From contig BRXU01000009.1 in the NCBI GenBank assembly GCA_030267565.1, positions 1,510,001 through 1,574,000 of the forward strand: a DNA stretch of 64,000 nucleotides. Reading direction: 5' to 3'. Position numbers and translations under genes: made by a program. Source of the stretch: Pleodorina starrii (Eukaryota; Chlorophyta; Chlorophyceae; Chlamydomonadales; Volvocaceae). Positions 22,101-32,017 of this stretch are shown piece after piece; the first letter of the stretch is position 1; every line of letters begins with the position of its first letter. Under the pieces are notes generated by a model. It saw only the letters and a program-made list of their open reading frames with translations, did not search any database and was not told the DNA's origin.

Positions 22101-25100
22101 TTGCGTAGCGAATCGTAATGGAGCATAGCGTCGCGTCGCGTCGCGTCGCGTCGTGTCGCGTCGCGTCGCGTCGCGTCCGCATCCGCAAGGGGCGCTACGG
22201 CAGCCCGCGGCCCAAAGGGCGCGCGCTTGTAGGATTGCCCATGTCCGTGTGCCCGTGCGTGGGACGTGGGAAGTAATTGGACAAGTGTAGACTTTCGGCC
22301 AACGGAAAGGCTGCAGAAGTAAAAGATTACATTCTTTATTGCACGGTAAATTTATTATTGGAACCCAACATCGAACGAGTACAAACCAGTTTGGCAGTCT
22401 CCATGCACCGAGGCCGAGGTCAAACCAACACCTCTCGGCCTAGAATTAATTCCAGAAGATGCATCGTTCCTTACAGTGGAATCCTGACATGAAGGCGTGA
22501 AATGAATCTTCGTTTCGGCAAGCAACCAACTATGTTTGCATTGCGAACATTCTTCCCGCGACCACACCACAGCAGCTCTGCTTGCCGGTCCGACCGACTT
22601 GACGCACATTTCTATTACAAAGGTTGCAAGGAGCATACCATGAGGGGCAAACTGCTGGTTGTTGGACGCCAAGCCGCCAATGCACGCACGATGCAGTCGG
22701 CAACCTAGGGGACTTCCACAGTCCCGGTCCTAATGTTAAAGTTGTCAAGCCTGCTCTACGATACGGCAAATACCTCGGTAGCGAAGCCTGTGCACTCTCG
22801 CCGGCAAGTGCATGTCGTCGCGGCCCCCGCCGCAAACTAACAGTTCCGCTGTCCTTCTATTGGCAAGCCAGCCTGCGTGATATGTGAATGATACGCTCCA
22901 TGTCTACAGTCAAATAAATTTCAGCCAATGCGCTTGCCGGAAGTAGAGTTACACAGTGCCGAGATAGATAGAGCGCGATGCTATACGTGGGGCGCATTGC
23001 TGAAGCCGCAGGCATTTCGTGAATAAAGCTCGGGCTGTCTATCAGCAGTAATATCGACACTCTCACACTTGACGCCCTCGCCGCTCGCTTTGGAAATGAT
23101 GCCGTATTTCGGTCGATGCGCTCATGCACCCGGCGGGATGACGCGCTTCGCGCGGCGCCGGCAGGCCTTGCTAACGACTCGGCTAGCAGGCATTTCGGTA
23201 ATAAAGCTCTGGCTGTCTATCAGCAGGAATGTCGACACTCTCACACTTCACGCCCTCGCCGCCCTAGCATTCAACTTAACCCGTACGGATTGAACGGGGC
23301 CCCGCCCTTTTTCCGGCTTCAAGGAAGCCGACACCAACCCCTTGTCGAGGTGTGCCCCGGGGGGGGGGGGGGGGGGAAGGGACGGCAACGGACGGAAGAG
23401 CGACAGGCAGGTGTCGTACATACCCCGCGCGCCAATCCACACAAACTGTGAGATGTTTTGTGTGTTTCCAGGGGTGGCTCACCCTGCCAATGCTTCGTTA
23501 TTTACTCGGGCTTTGATTATAACTTGAGAAAGAAAATATGAAATTTAGGCCTTTCAGATTGATAAGTATCGAAAATACGTAATAGCAAAAATTATAGGCA
23601 ATAAGAAATGAAAAGGCGCACGTCCTCAATAGCCCCGATCAAACCCTAACAGCTCACCTTGGGAATCTTCTCGTCATCCTCGTCCCGGTGCTCCCCGTCC
23701 ACGTCCTCCTCCGCATCGCTGCGGGGGCTCACACCCTGTCATGAGTACGACACACATGTACGACAGGGCACAGGGGATGGCGTTGGTGCTGCGGCCCCCT
23801 AACACGACAAAAGTCGCGACAGGCGTGGCGTTGGGTGAGGTAAGGCGAAGTGGCACATGCTTCACCGCACGCACAAGGGCAATGACCAAGGGAAAGAGAA
23901 TACACACAACCACACACACATGCGCACGAGGAGGGCGAAGGGGGGCCCAGAGTCAGAAAGAAGTCCGATCAATCACAATCAGCCGCATGCGGGAGGCAAA
24001 CTAGCGGCGATGCTGCTGCCAATGGCGCCTGTCCAGGCAACACTACCCCTCTAGTGGTGCCTGTTCAGGCAACACTACCCCTCTAGTGGTGCCTGTCCAG
24101 GCAACACTACCCCTCTAGTGGTGCCTGTTCAGACAACACTACCCTTCTAGTGGTGCCTGTCCAGGCACACTACCCCTCTAGTGGTGCCTGTTCAGGCAAC
24201 ACTACCCCTCTAGTGGTGCCTGTCTAGGGGTGCCTGAATAGGCAGCCCTGCCCCAAGGGGCACCTGTCAGGCAACACTGCCCCTCTAGGGGCGCCTGTCC
24301 AGGCAACACACCCTCCTAAGCGGGTGCCGGCCGACGATGAGCCTGGCAATGACGATGAGCCTTGCAATGCACCCCCCGCCCCTCCACTCAGCTACCCCAC
24401 CCAGCCCAGCCCACCCCACCCACGGACCCACCTCCAGCATGAAGCGTTGCAACGAGGCATCATCCAATCCCTCCAAGGTACTTTGAGTCCTTGGTGGAGG
24501 GGAACGGACAGGAGGGGAACGGAGCGGAACAGAGGGGGTAAGAAACCCTAGCGAAGTACGGTAATGAGTGAGGTGAGGCGACACGGGTGAATGCTGTGTG
24601 TATGTGTATGTGTGTGGGTGTGTGTGGGGGGGGGTGTATAGAGTATAGCAGGAACCGTGGGAGAACGGTGGTTGGCGAGGCCGCACGCACGCACGCACGC
24701 ACACACGCGCAAAACGCCCGCCGACCACACACCTCTCCGCCACCCCCGACAGCGAGCCGGTCGAGTACAGGTGCACCAGTCCCGCAATGACCATCCCGGT
24801 GGTGGTGCGGCCGATGCCGAGCTGGCAGTTGAAGATGACGGGGTTCTCCAGACCCCAGTCGAGAATGGACTTGAGGATGGACTCAAAGTCGTCGCCCTGG
24901 AGGGCAGGAGGAGGAAGAGGGGGAGGGGGAGGGGGAGGGGGAGGGCAGGAGGAGGGGGGGGGGGGTAATTAGAACGGCCCGGGGCGAGGGAACGCAACGG
25001 GGGGGGGAGGGGGAGGGGGAGGAAGAAGGAAAGACGGAGCCGCAATGGAGGAGCCGAGCCGAGGGTGGTGAAGCAGGAGGGTGGCGCTATGGCGGTCCGT

Positions 25101-28100
25101 ACTCTCTAACGGGTCCCTCGCGTGGCTCCCTCAAAACAAAGCCGCTGCCATCAAGACACCATCATCTCCTCCTTCCCATAGTCCTCCTCCACCACCACCC
25201 CTAGACCCCTTCCCTCGGTGTGGCACTACTCGTTTGTTCCCTCACTCACTCACCGAGGGCGAGGTGCCGTCCGTGACCGGCACGCGAAAGTACTTGACAG
25301 CGAAACCCTGGCTGGTCAGGTTGTCGTACACCTCGGCGCTGGTCTGCACGTCCTCCGGCCCCACGATGGCCTCCCACACGTCGTTCAGCTCTCCCTGGTG
25401 ACTCGCCTCCTGGCTCTCGAACGCAAGCAGGATGCGCCCGCCGAACTTGTCGACCTGCGCCAACACCCCACAACAACAGCAGCAGCAACCCAGCCCAGCA
25501 GCCCAGCAGAGCTCAAGAGCCGCCAACGCCAACGGAGTAAGAGGTCACACAGCGGCTCTCCCCGGGGGGGAGGGAGTCCGTTCTCGGTCCCCGAAGTCAG
25601 GCCAGAGCTTCAGCCATGCCGAAAATGTGAAAAGGCAAACCGTAGCCGTGCGCCCCTCCAGCGCCATCCTCCTGCTCCTCCTCCTCCTCTGTGTTTGTGT
25701 GGCGGCTCTGTGTCCGGGTACTACCGGTACGCCCTCCGGAGCCGACACGCAGCTCGAGCCGTGGCTCCCCATCTCCACATCCCCCCCGTGAGCCTTCAAC
25801 CTCCTGCCTCCCTCCGTCGGGTCATCTGCTCGTCTCCTCGGCTCGCTTGCGCTTGCTGCGCTTTCCTCCACCCTCCCTCCACCTCCCTCCACCTCCCTCC
25901 CTGCCCCTACCTCCGCCAGTACGTCCCGCTTGAGTCGCTCCTCCATGGAGGCGATCCGCTCCGCATCGATGCCCGCGTACTCGGCCATGTTCTTCAGGGG
26001 CCGCCGCTGCGGAGGAACGGCGGGAGAGAGAGAGAGAGGGGGGGCCGATGGTGAGTCGGGTCGGGTTGGGTCGGGTAGAATGCGGTAGAATGCGGTCAGC
26101 CTGGGTACTGGGCGCTGGCTGCAGCAACCACGGGTACCTGTCAAAAGGAACCAAAGCCATCAACTGCCTCCGGAGGCGCTGCAACCCTCCCCCCCCGCCC
26201 CGGTGCCCCCCTCCCCCTCGCGCCTCACCTCCTCTCGCAGCACGAAGGGCCGGCCCTTGATGTAGACCACGGGCTCCTCGCGCATGTTGATCCACAGAGC
26301 GTGAACCCGCTTGCTGGCGGTGGGGGAGGTGCTGCCGCTCACCATCTGACAGGGAGGTGTAAGGGGGGGGGGGAGGGAAAGAAGCGGGGGGAGGGGAGCG
26401 GGAGGACGGCGAGGCGAGGTAATCGAGAGACGGAGACCGCAGCCGCAACGAGGAAATCAAGGCGACGAGCGGGAGTGGAAAGGGAGGCGCTGCGAGGGAG
26501 GGTGGGGGGAGGGGGATTTGAAGAGTGAATCTGCAACAATGAAACAAGAAGCCCTGCGGACGTTGTAGTCTGAAGGGGGAGGGGAGAGGAAGGGAGCCCT
26601 CCCTCCCCTGCCTGCCTCACCCGCAGCACCGCCACGATCCCCTCGATGGTGGGCATGCCGGTTCCGAAGATGGGCATGCCGGGCAGTCCGCGGAAGTTGG
26701 GCGCTCCCTCGATTGGCTGCGGGATCTTGGGCGACTTCATGCCCAGGAACTGGTCCTCCTTGAGGATGGTGAACGGGCCTGGAGGGAGGGTGGCCAGGGA
26801 GGGTGGCCAGGGAGGGTGGTCAGGGAGGGTGGGCAGGGAGGGGTCCAGGGAGGGAGGGTGGCCAGGGAGGGCGCAACAGAGCGGGGATGAGCGGGCGCGT
26901 TCCAGTACGTAAGGCTTTTCAGGTGGTGGTGCGACGTGCGAGGGCCTGGGATGGGGGAGGCCAGGGAGGTGGAGCTGGCCGAGCGGCTGGCAACCGGGTT
27001 GCGGAGACGAAGTGAGACGCGGGGAGGCAACAAGGACGAAGGAGCCGCAGGGAGGTACAGGTACCCCGCCTTCACCCGCCCACCCACCCACCCAGCCACC
27101 CACCCACCCACCCACCCACCCACCCACCCACCCACACACCCAGCCACCCACCCACCCACCCACCCACTCGCGCCCACCCACCCAGCACTGCGCCGCTCCG
27201 TGCCGCCATGACATCACTGGAGGTGGATCCCGGCAGCGGCGCCTCGGGTCCCACCGCCCCCAGGGCCCCCGCCGCCACCTCGGCGGGCACGTGCAGATCC
27301 AGAGCCGCCATTGAGTTGCGGCGCAGCAGCCGCATCAGCACGCTGGGGAGGGCGGTTGGCGGGGGCGGGGAGTCGTAGGAGGGTCGGTTCAACGGTTTCA
27401 AAATGGATTCTGTTTGGCTCCGAAACCGCCGGGAGAGGCGCACGCACCTGCGCAGCTCGGGCCGCGAAGCCATCCAGTCGGCGAAGGAGGACTGCGTGGG
27501 CAGATCGGGGTTGAAGGAGGGCGAGTAGAGGTAGGAGGCGAAGGCGATGAGCATGTAGTAGCGCTCCAGGTACTCCTGCGGGGGGGCGGGCGGGCGGGCG
27601 GCGGCGGGGCGGGCAGAGGGGAGAGGTGGGCGGGCGGGGGGCGGACGGGGGGAGGCGCGAAGCGGAAGGCGGGGATCTGACACGGAACTGCAGGAAGTCG
27701 GGAAGCCTCGCTCACCAGGCACACGGCCATGAGGGAGGCCCTCTGCCGCTCGCGCATCTCCTTCAGGAAGCGGCTGCGGTAGGAGCCAATGGCCTGAGGG
27801 GGGGAGGGAGAGAGGGAGGGAGGGAGGGAGCGAGGGAGGGAGCGGGACAAGACATGACAAGAAAGGACCGGGGCAGGGGCAGGAGCAGGGCAGGCGACAG
27901 GGCAGCGAGGGAGATGACGTTTGGGGCCAGGAGCAGGGGCAGAGGAGGAGGGGCAGAGGTGCAGGTTGCCGAATTGCAGCATCACGTGGTGGGTTTCGAC
28001 GTTTTCCCCCACGAGCCTCCGGGAGGCGGAGGCGGAGGCGGAGGCGGGTGATCCTCTCCCCACTCGGAAAACGCGGCACTCACAAAAGGCAGCACTCGAA

Positions 28101-31100
28101 GGTGCGACGAGATGGATGCCAGTTCTGGCCGCGGGCCACTGCCGCTTCCCATCGCGCAGCACATCTCCGCCAACTCACCCCCGCCCCGCCCCGCCCCGCC
28201 CCGCCCCGCCCCGCCCCGCCGCGGCCCCTGGGATCCGTCCTGCCCCTCCCTCCCACCTCTCTCAGGTTCTGCATCTGGCTGCACGAGTCGATGACGGCGT
28301 CGAGCACCGCCTTGCCCTCCGTGCCGTTCTCCAACACCCTGAAGGAGAGGCGGAGAGACGGGAGAGAGACGCGGAGACAGACGGAGAGACACGGAGACTT
28401 AGACTTAGAGACGGAGACTTAGACAGAGAGACGGACAAGATCAGGGAGGGGATGTGATGAAGAGTAACACCACTTCCGAGCGACACATGCACGGCCGCGA
28501 TCCTCGCCACCGCCGCCGTCGTACGTCGTACCTCAGCAGGCTCCGTACCACGTCGTACATGCCCCACTTGAGCTTGTCCCGCGTCTGCTCGCCCACCGAC
28601 GGCGCCGCCGCCATGGCGGCGGGGAACCAGGCGGGCACTCCCAGCTCCTCGCCGCCACCGCCGCCGCCGCCTCCGGGCCCCCCCCTGGAGCCTCTCAACA
28701 CGTTCTTGGCCCCCAGAGGGAAGGCGCCCAGCTTACGAAGGTAGAGCAGGGTGCCGATGATGGTGCCGGTGGTGGTTCGACCGCGACCCATCTGCAGGGG
28801 GCGGAGCGGGGGGAAGGGCAGGGGGCGGGGGGAGGGGCAGGGGCAGGGGACCCAGCGGCGGGGTGGGGTGCCGTATTGATGGTGGCGGAAACAACGCAGC
28901 GAAGACAGGGAGGTGACGTTGGGGTGAGGGGTAAGAAGATGGGCCCCGACGGAGCGAAAGAACGGCGGGACGGTATGACAGCGGCGACCAGCACGTGGCG
29001 TGTGTGTTTTTTCCTGCTGCCCGCTGTGACGCGTCTCTCGGGGCCCCTCCTCGCCGCCCCTCGCCCTCCGCCCCTCCGCCGCCCTCCGCCGCCCTCCGGC
29101 CCCTCCTCGCCGCCCCCTCATCCCCCCTCCGGCCCCTCCCACCTCCCTCCTCCCACCTGGCAGTTGAATATGAAGGCGGATGAGCCCAGGTTGGGCCACA
29201 GTCGCGAAATGAGCACATCGAAGTCCGAGTCCTGCGACATCGAGGAGGACTCTTTCGGGGTTTTAAAAAGAAAATAACGCAGCGGAGACGGAGGGGGTTC
29301 AGGGCACCGACACCGACACTGGCACCGCCCTCTCACCCGCCGCCTCCGCGGCAGCAGCGGCATCAGCAGCAGCATGCGGAGGGGGGAAGCACCCCCCCCT
29401 GGATCTCAGCAAAGCATCTGCCACCCCCACCACCAACACCACCAACATCCGGTGATGGCTCAAAGCCAAGAGCCACGTCGACACACCGCAGCGCAGCGCA
29501 GCGCAGCACAGGTCGTACCTTGGGCGCCTTCTCGTCGGTGACGGGAATGCGCATGTAGTCGATGAAGTAGCCGTCAGCTGCAGATGTGAGGAGGGAGGAG
29601 GACGGAGGACGAGGGAGGAGGGGGTAAGAGAAAGGATACCGCAGCGAAGGCACGGCACGGCACGCAGCAGCAACAGATCAGAAGCAGCGAGGATTCCCTT
29701 CAGAGGCCGGTGTGCGACGGCACCACCACTGCCACACGGCTCCTCCCTCCCCGCCTCACCCCGCAGCTCCGCATACACCTCATTGGGTGTCTGCACGTCC
29801 AACGGCGTGACCGGCTCCCAGTGGTCGTACAGCGACAGGTCCTCGTTCTCGTGCTTGACCAAGATGCGGTTGCCGAATTTGGAGGCCTCAGCCAGAATGT
29901 CCTCCTGGAGCAGGAGCAGAAGCGGAAGCGGAAGCAGTGGCAGTGGCAGAAGCGGAAGCAGCAGTGGAGCAGAAGCAGAAGCAGAAGCAGAAGCGGGTGC
30001 AGAAGCAGAAGCGGAAGCGGAGTCACATGGGAGCGTTGCGTCGGGTCGCGTCGTGTTACATCGTGTTACATCGCACGTAGCAGCAGCAGCAGCAGAACGT
30101 CGTATGTGAGGTGACGTGGCGTTTCACGCAGCACGCAGCACGCAACAGCAGCATGCGAGGCGAGGTGACTTGATGTGGAGACGCGGAGAACGCAGGACGA
30201 GAGGAGCATCGAAGGAGAGACGGTGCGATGTAGATAGGGATGGAGATGTACGTGGGATGCGCTGCACGCCACGTGTGCTGTGTGCTGTGTGTGCCGTGCA
30301 CCCTAAGCCCTCCTCGCCACCCGCAAACTCCCTAAACTCTCTCCGAAACCACCAACATGAACGGACGCGCCGAGGGCCCCCTCCCTTCCCCTGCCATCGT
30401 CGTGCTACCATCCAAACTCGTTTGCTTCGCTGCGCTTCGTCTCCGCCTCAGCCTCCCCTCCTCTCCATCGCGAGTGGCCGCGCCACCGACCACCACCACC
30501 ACCACCTCACCTTGAGCCGCCGCTCCATGTCCTCCACCCGGCTGCGGTCGATGCCTGCAGGCAACACCAGCGGCCACACACACAGCGGTTAGGCGACACA
30601 CGTGGGTCTAGGCTGTCTCCATTTGGGGACGTTGCACTCGCCGAGCACTGGGGTCAGTCAGTGCGGGCAGCCAGTGCGGGCGCTGACCCATGGGTCAGTG
30701 CGGTGGCGATGCGGGACCCTCGTCCTGCCTGCGCGATTTTAGCCAGCCGTTGTGCGACGAACAAATTGAGTCGGGCGGGCGCTGTGTTGCACCTCCTCAC
30801 CGACCCGCGGGTCGCCCGCGTCCCGCGCCCTCCGCCGTGTGAGGTGTGTCTCACCCGTGTACTCGAGGTTGCAGAAGGGCTGGTCCGCCTCTCGCACCAC
30901 AAAAGGGTTGCCGTTGATGAACACGAGGGGCTCCTCGCGCAGATTCTGCCACAGCACCTTGCGAGCGCCTTTGGTGCGGTGCGTGAGGGAGGGAGGGAAC
31001 TTCGAATGGGAAGACTTCGAATTGGGGGGAGGGTAGATCGACTAGGTGTTGCAGCGGTGTCGGTCGGGGGGCTGAGAGGGGTTGCGGCGGATGGTGGAGG

Positions 31101-32017
31101 AAGCAAAGCGGTCGAGGGCGGAGAGCGGCTTGCTTGCTTCCATCCATCAGATTTCTGCCTTCACACAGCCCCGGGGCCCTCGACTCCCTCCAGGGACGCG
31201 CGTCAAGGTTCCCTCCCGCGCGCTCCGAAACCTCTCCGCATCGCTCTCACCCTTGTTGGCCCCCACCGCATTGAGGGCGGAGCGCAGGCCCGTCACGGTG
31301 GGAATGGCCACGCCGTACACGGGAACGAGGGGAATCTGCGGGGGAGGACGGGGGCGGGGAGCGTGTGTGTTTCGGCGCTAGACAGGCTCGTCCAGGGCAC
31401 GCGCCATGTCAGTTGTTGTCAATGGGAGGATGGGGGGGAGCGCGGTGGGAGGCTACCGGAGGCTGCGAAATGAGGGCGTGACAGCCCGTGGGACCGTGTG
31501 CCGTAGCACGACCACCCTGCCTCGCCCTGCCGAAGCACCAGGTGACGCGAAACCTCACGGGCTCTCCGGTGAATGCTCCGCCTCTTCATGTTGGATCAGA
31601 ATATGCTTTCTATGCCTGGCCGCGCTGTCGCCAGGGAGGCCGTACTACTGCCCTGCAGCACCCGACGGACTGTGCTGTGTCGTGCCGTGCCGTGCCGTAC
31701 CTGACGGAAGTTTGGCGCACCCTCCAGGATGGGCACGAGCTTGGTGTTGTGACAGCCTGTGAGCAACGCAAAAAGCGACGCGAATGGCCATGTGCAAATA
31801 GCGCAACGGGAAGGCGAACATGCAGCATGGTTGCCCCTGACGGTGCACGATATGCAAGGCCGGATAGGATTGCTCGTGCGCACTTACTGGGGAAATGGTC
31901 GGCCTTCAGCGTCGTATGCTTGATGAGGACGTCGCCAGACCGGCTGGCAATGACGACCTCCGGAGGTGGCAAGGCCTCTGGTCCTCCGCTAACATCGGCA
32001 GCCGTATGATCTATCAT
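10125..32017 (-). CDS. PALD1: Paladin-family protein with three PTP-like (phytase-like) modules
   Basis: 31 exons close in frame to 1467 residues: 31888-32017, 31701-31756, 31251-31335, 30855-30968, 30511-30554, 29760-29904, 29519-29577, 29157-29231, 28532-28791, 28257-28338, 27716-27793, 27448-27575, 27182-27342, 26621-26778, 26229-26345, 25911-26006, 25254-25454, 24733-24896, 24432-24480, 23658-23735, 15756-15848, 15496-15578, 14699-14888, 14343-14423, 13691-13910, 13103-13302, 12536-12695, 11843-12147, 11059-11544, 10513-10712, 10125-10230. Module 1 has ILEGAPNFRQ, LREEPLVFINGNPFVVRE and the C-x5-R loop FNCQMGRGRTTTG (C235-R241). Module 2 repeats this order with FNCQLGIGRTTTG (C687-R693). 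Module 3 keeps VREELVVYVNGTPYMRRE but its loop is degenerate (LILSRTPTGSSARF), so it is probably inactive. Family knowledge: animal paladin is a PTP-like protein linked to phosphoinositide dephosphorylation; related folds are inositol-phosphate phosphatases. Cytosolic location is inferred from the lack of a signal peptide or membrane segment. Confidence 0.92.
10235..10400. repeat. GGATGGG-type minisatellite in the last paladin intron
   Basis: Degenerate tandem copies of a 10-13 bp unit built on ACGGATGGG fill most of the 282 bp intron 10231-10512. On the transcript strand it is C-rich, which may double as an extended polypyrimidine tract. Confidence 0.7.
13631..13672. repeat. CCCA tetranucleotide microsatellite
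   Basis: About ten tandem CCCA units in the paladin intron 13303-13690, just downstream of the exon 13691-13910 donor in transcript orientation. Confidence 0.75.
15978..16105. repeat. Tandem pair of a 64 bp hairpin-containing unit
   Basis: Two head-to-tail copies start at 15978 and 16042, each with the stem CTCTAGC-GTA-GCTAGAG. A third copy sits 3.5 kb away at 19578-19645 with the same flanking TGGTGTCCGTCCGT tail. It looks like a mobile or recombination-prone unit within the paladin intron. Confidence 0.7.
16109..16168. repeat. Tandem pair of a 30 bp unit with internal hairpin
   Basis: Two identical 30 bp copies (16109-16138, 16139-16168), each containing GCAATC-GAA-GATTGC, a 6 bp stem with a 3 nt loop. 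Confidence 0.75.
16221..17040. repeat. Diverged tandem duplication, about 408 bp unit
   Basis: Copy 1 (16221-16628) and copy 2 (16629-17040) share long colinear stretches, for example CGCTCTGGGCTTTGG at both starts, GTGTCCAYGGCAAGTCGACT in the middle and AGTTCTGCACCTGG at both ends. Scattered substitutions separate them. No coding potential was recognised. Confidence 0.8.
17041..18932. repeat. Large TG/GA-rich satellite block in paladin intron
   Basis: 1.9 kb of low-complexity DNA with internal zones: degenerate GTGAGTGC octamers (17041-18110), pure GAGT tetramers (about 18130-18198), pure GGGA tetramers (about 18199-18268), a 10 bp TGAGGGAGTG array of about 45 copies (about 18262-18720), then GTGAGTGC again and a final TG run. 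The long reading frames across it are artefacts of a stop-free repeat. Confidence 0.95.
18931..19451. repeat. Two direct repeats (123 and 135 bp) preceded by TG runs
   Basis: Copies at 18931-19053 and 19317-19451 are nearly identical. The second carries an extra 12 bp (CCCCCTTGCGGT) in the middle. Each is preceded by a TG dinucleotide run and begins GTCGTTACAGTATCTGACC. Between them, 19071-19093 forms a GTACACCC...GGGTGTAC hairpin. They resemble repeated insertions of a short element next to a TG tract. Confidence 0.8.
19578..19645. repeat. Third dispersed copy of the 64 bp hairpin unit
   Basis: Same stem and flanking tail as the units at 15978 and 16042, with a few substitutions (CGGAGGAC for CGGAGGCC). 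Confidence 0.75.
19646..19911. other. Unassigned AT-richer stretch inside paladin intron
   Basis: Single-copy-looking sequence of about 265 bp with lower GC than the flanking satellites. No protein-like frame or repeat was recognised. Confidence 0.4.
19912..21050. repeat. Tandem duplication of an about 569 bp satellite unit
   Basis: Copy starts at 19912 and 20481, both opening TCGGCTCCGAAACCCCGACG. Both continue through the same GATATATCAT and GCGCTACTTAGG landmarks, GCGTA pentamer runs and a CGCTCGCTCG tract. Confidence 0.8.
21051..22190. repeat. CGTCG/GCGTA pentamer satellite with 350-369 bp higher-order period
   Basis: Degenerate pentamers (CGTCG, CGTCA, GCGTA) are organised in a larger period. 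The marker CGATCGCATTGCAATG recurs at 21141, 21510 and 21860, each followed by ACACGACGTCGCGTCGTC. Confidence 0.8.
22191..23657. other. Rest of the 7.8 kb paladin intron, mostly single-copy
   Basis: Contains a 178 bp-spaced direct repeat (about 23008-23083 and 23186-23263), an 18 nt G run (23359-23376) and otherwise unassigned sequence. No protein-like frame was supported. It ends at the donor of the exon 23658-23735. Confidence 0.5.
24028..24310. repeat. 32 bp minisatellite with alternating variants
   Basis: About six full 32 bp copies from 24028, then degenerate ones. The copies alternate GCCTGTCC and GCCTGTTC at their start, so the true repeat may be a 64 bp dimer. It lies in the paladin intron 23736-24431. 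Confidence 0.85.
27067..27182. repeat. CCCA microsatellite directly downstream of a paladin exon
   Basis: About 25 CCCA units with a few variants. On the transcript strand it becomes (TGGG)n, starting within the donor of exon 27182-27342 (GTGGGTGGG). Confidence 0.85.

Noticed and set aside
20600..22130. Several 60-150 codon frames rich in Arg, Tyr, Thr, Ala or Val
   Set aside because: Readings of the GCGTA/CGTCG pentamer satellite in different frames.
24028..24310. CRISPR-like array
   Set aside because: Units are contiguous 32 bp repeats with no variable spacers, in a eukaryotic intron; it is a minisatellite.
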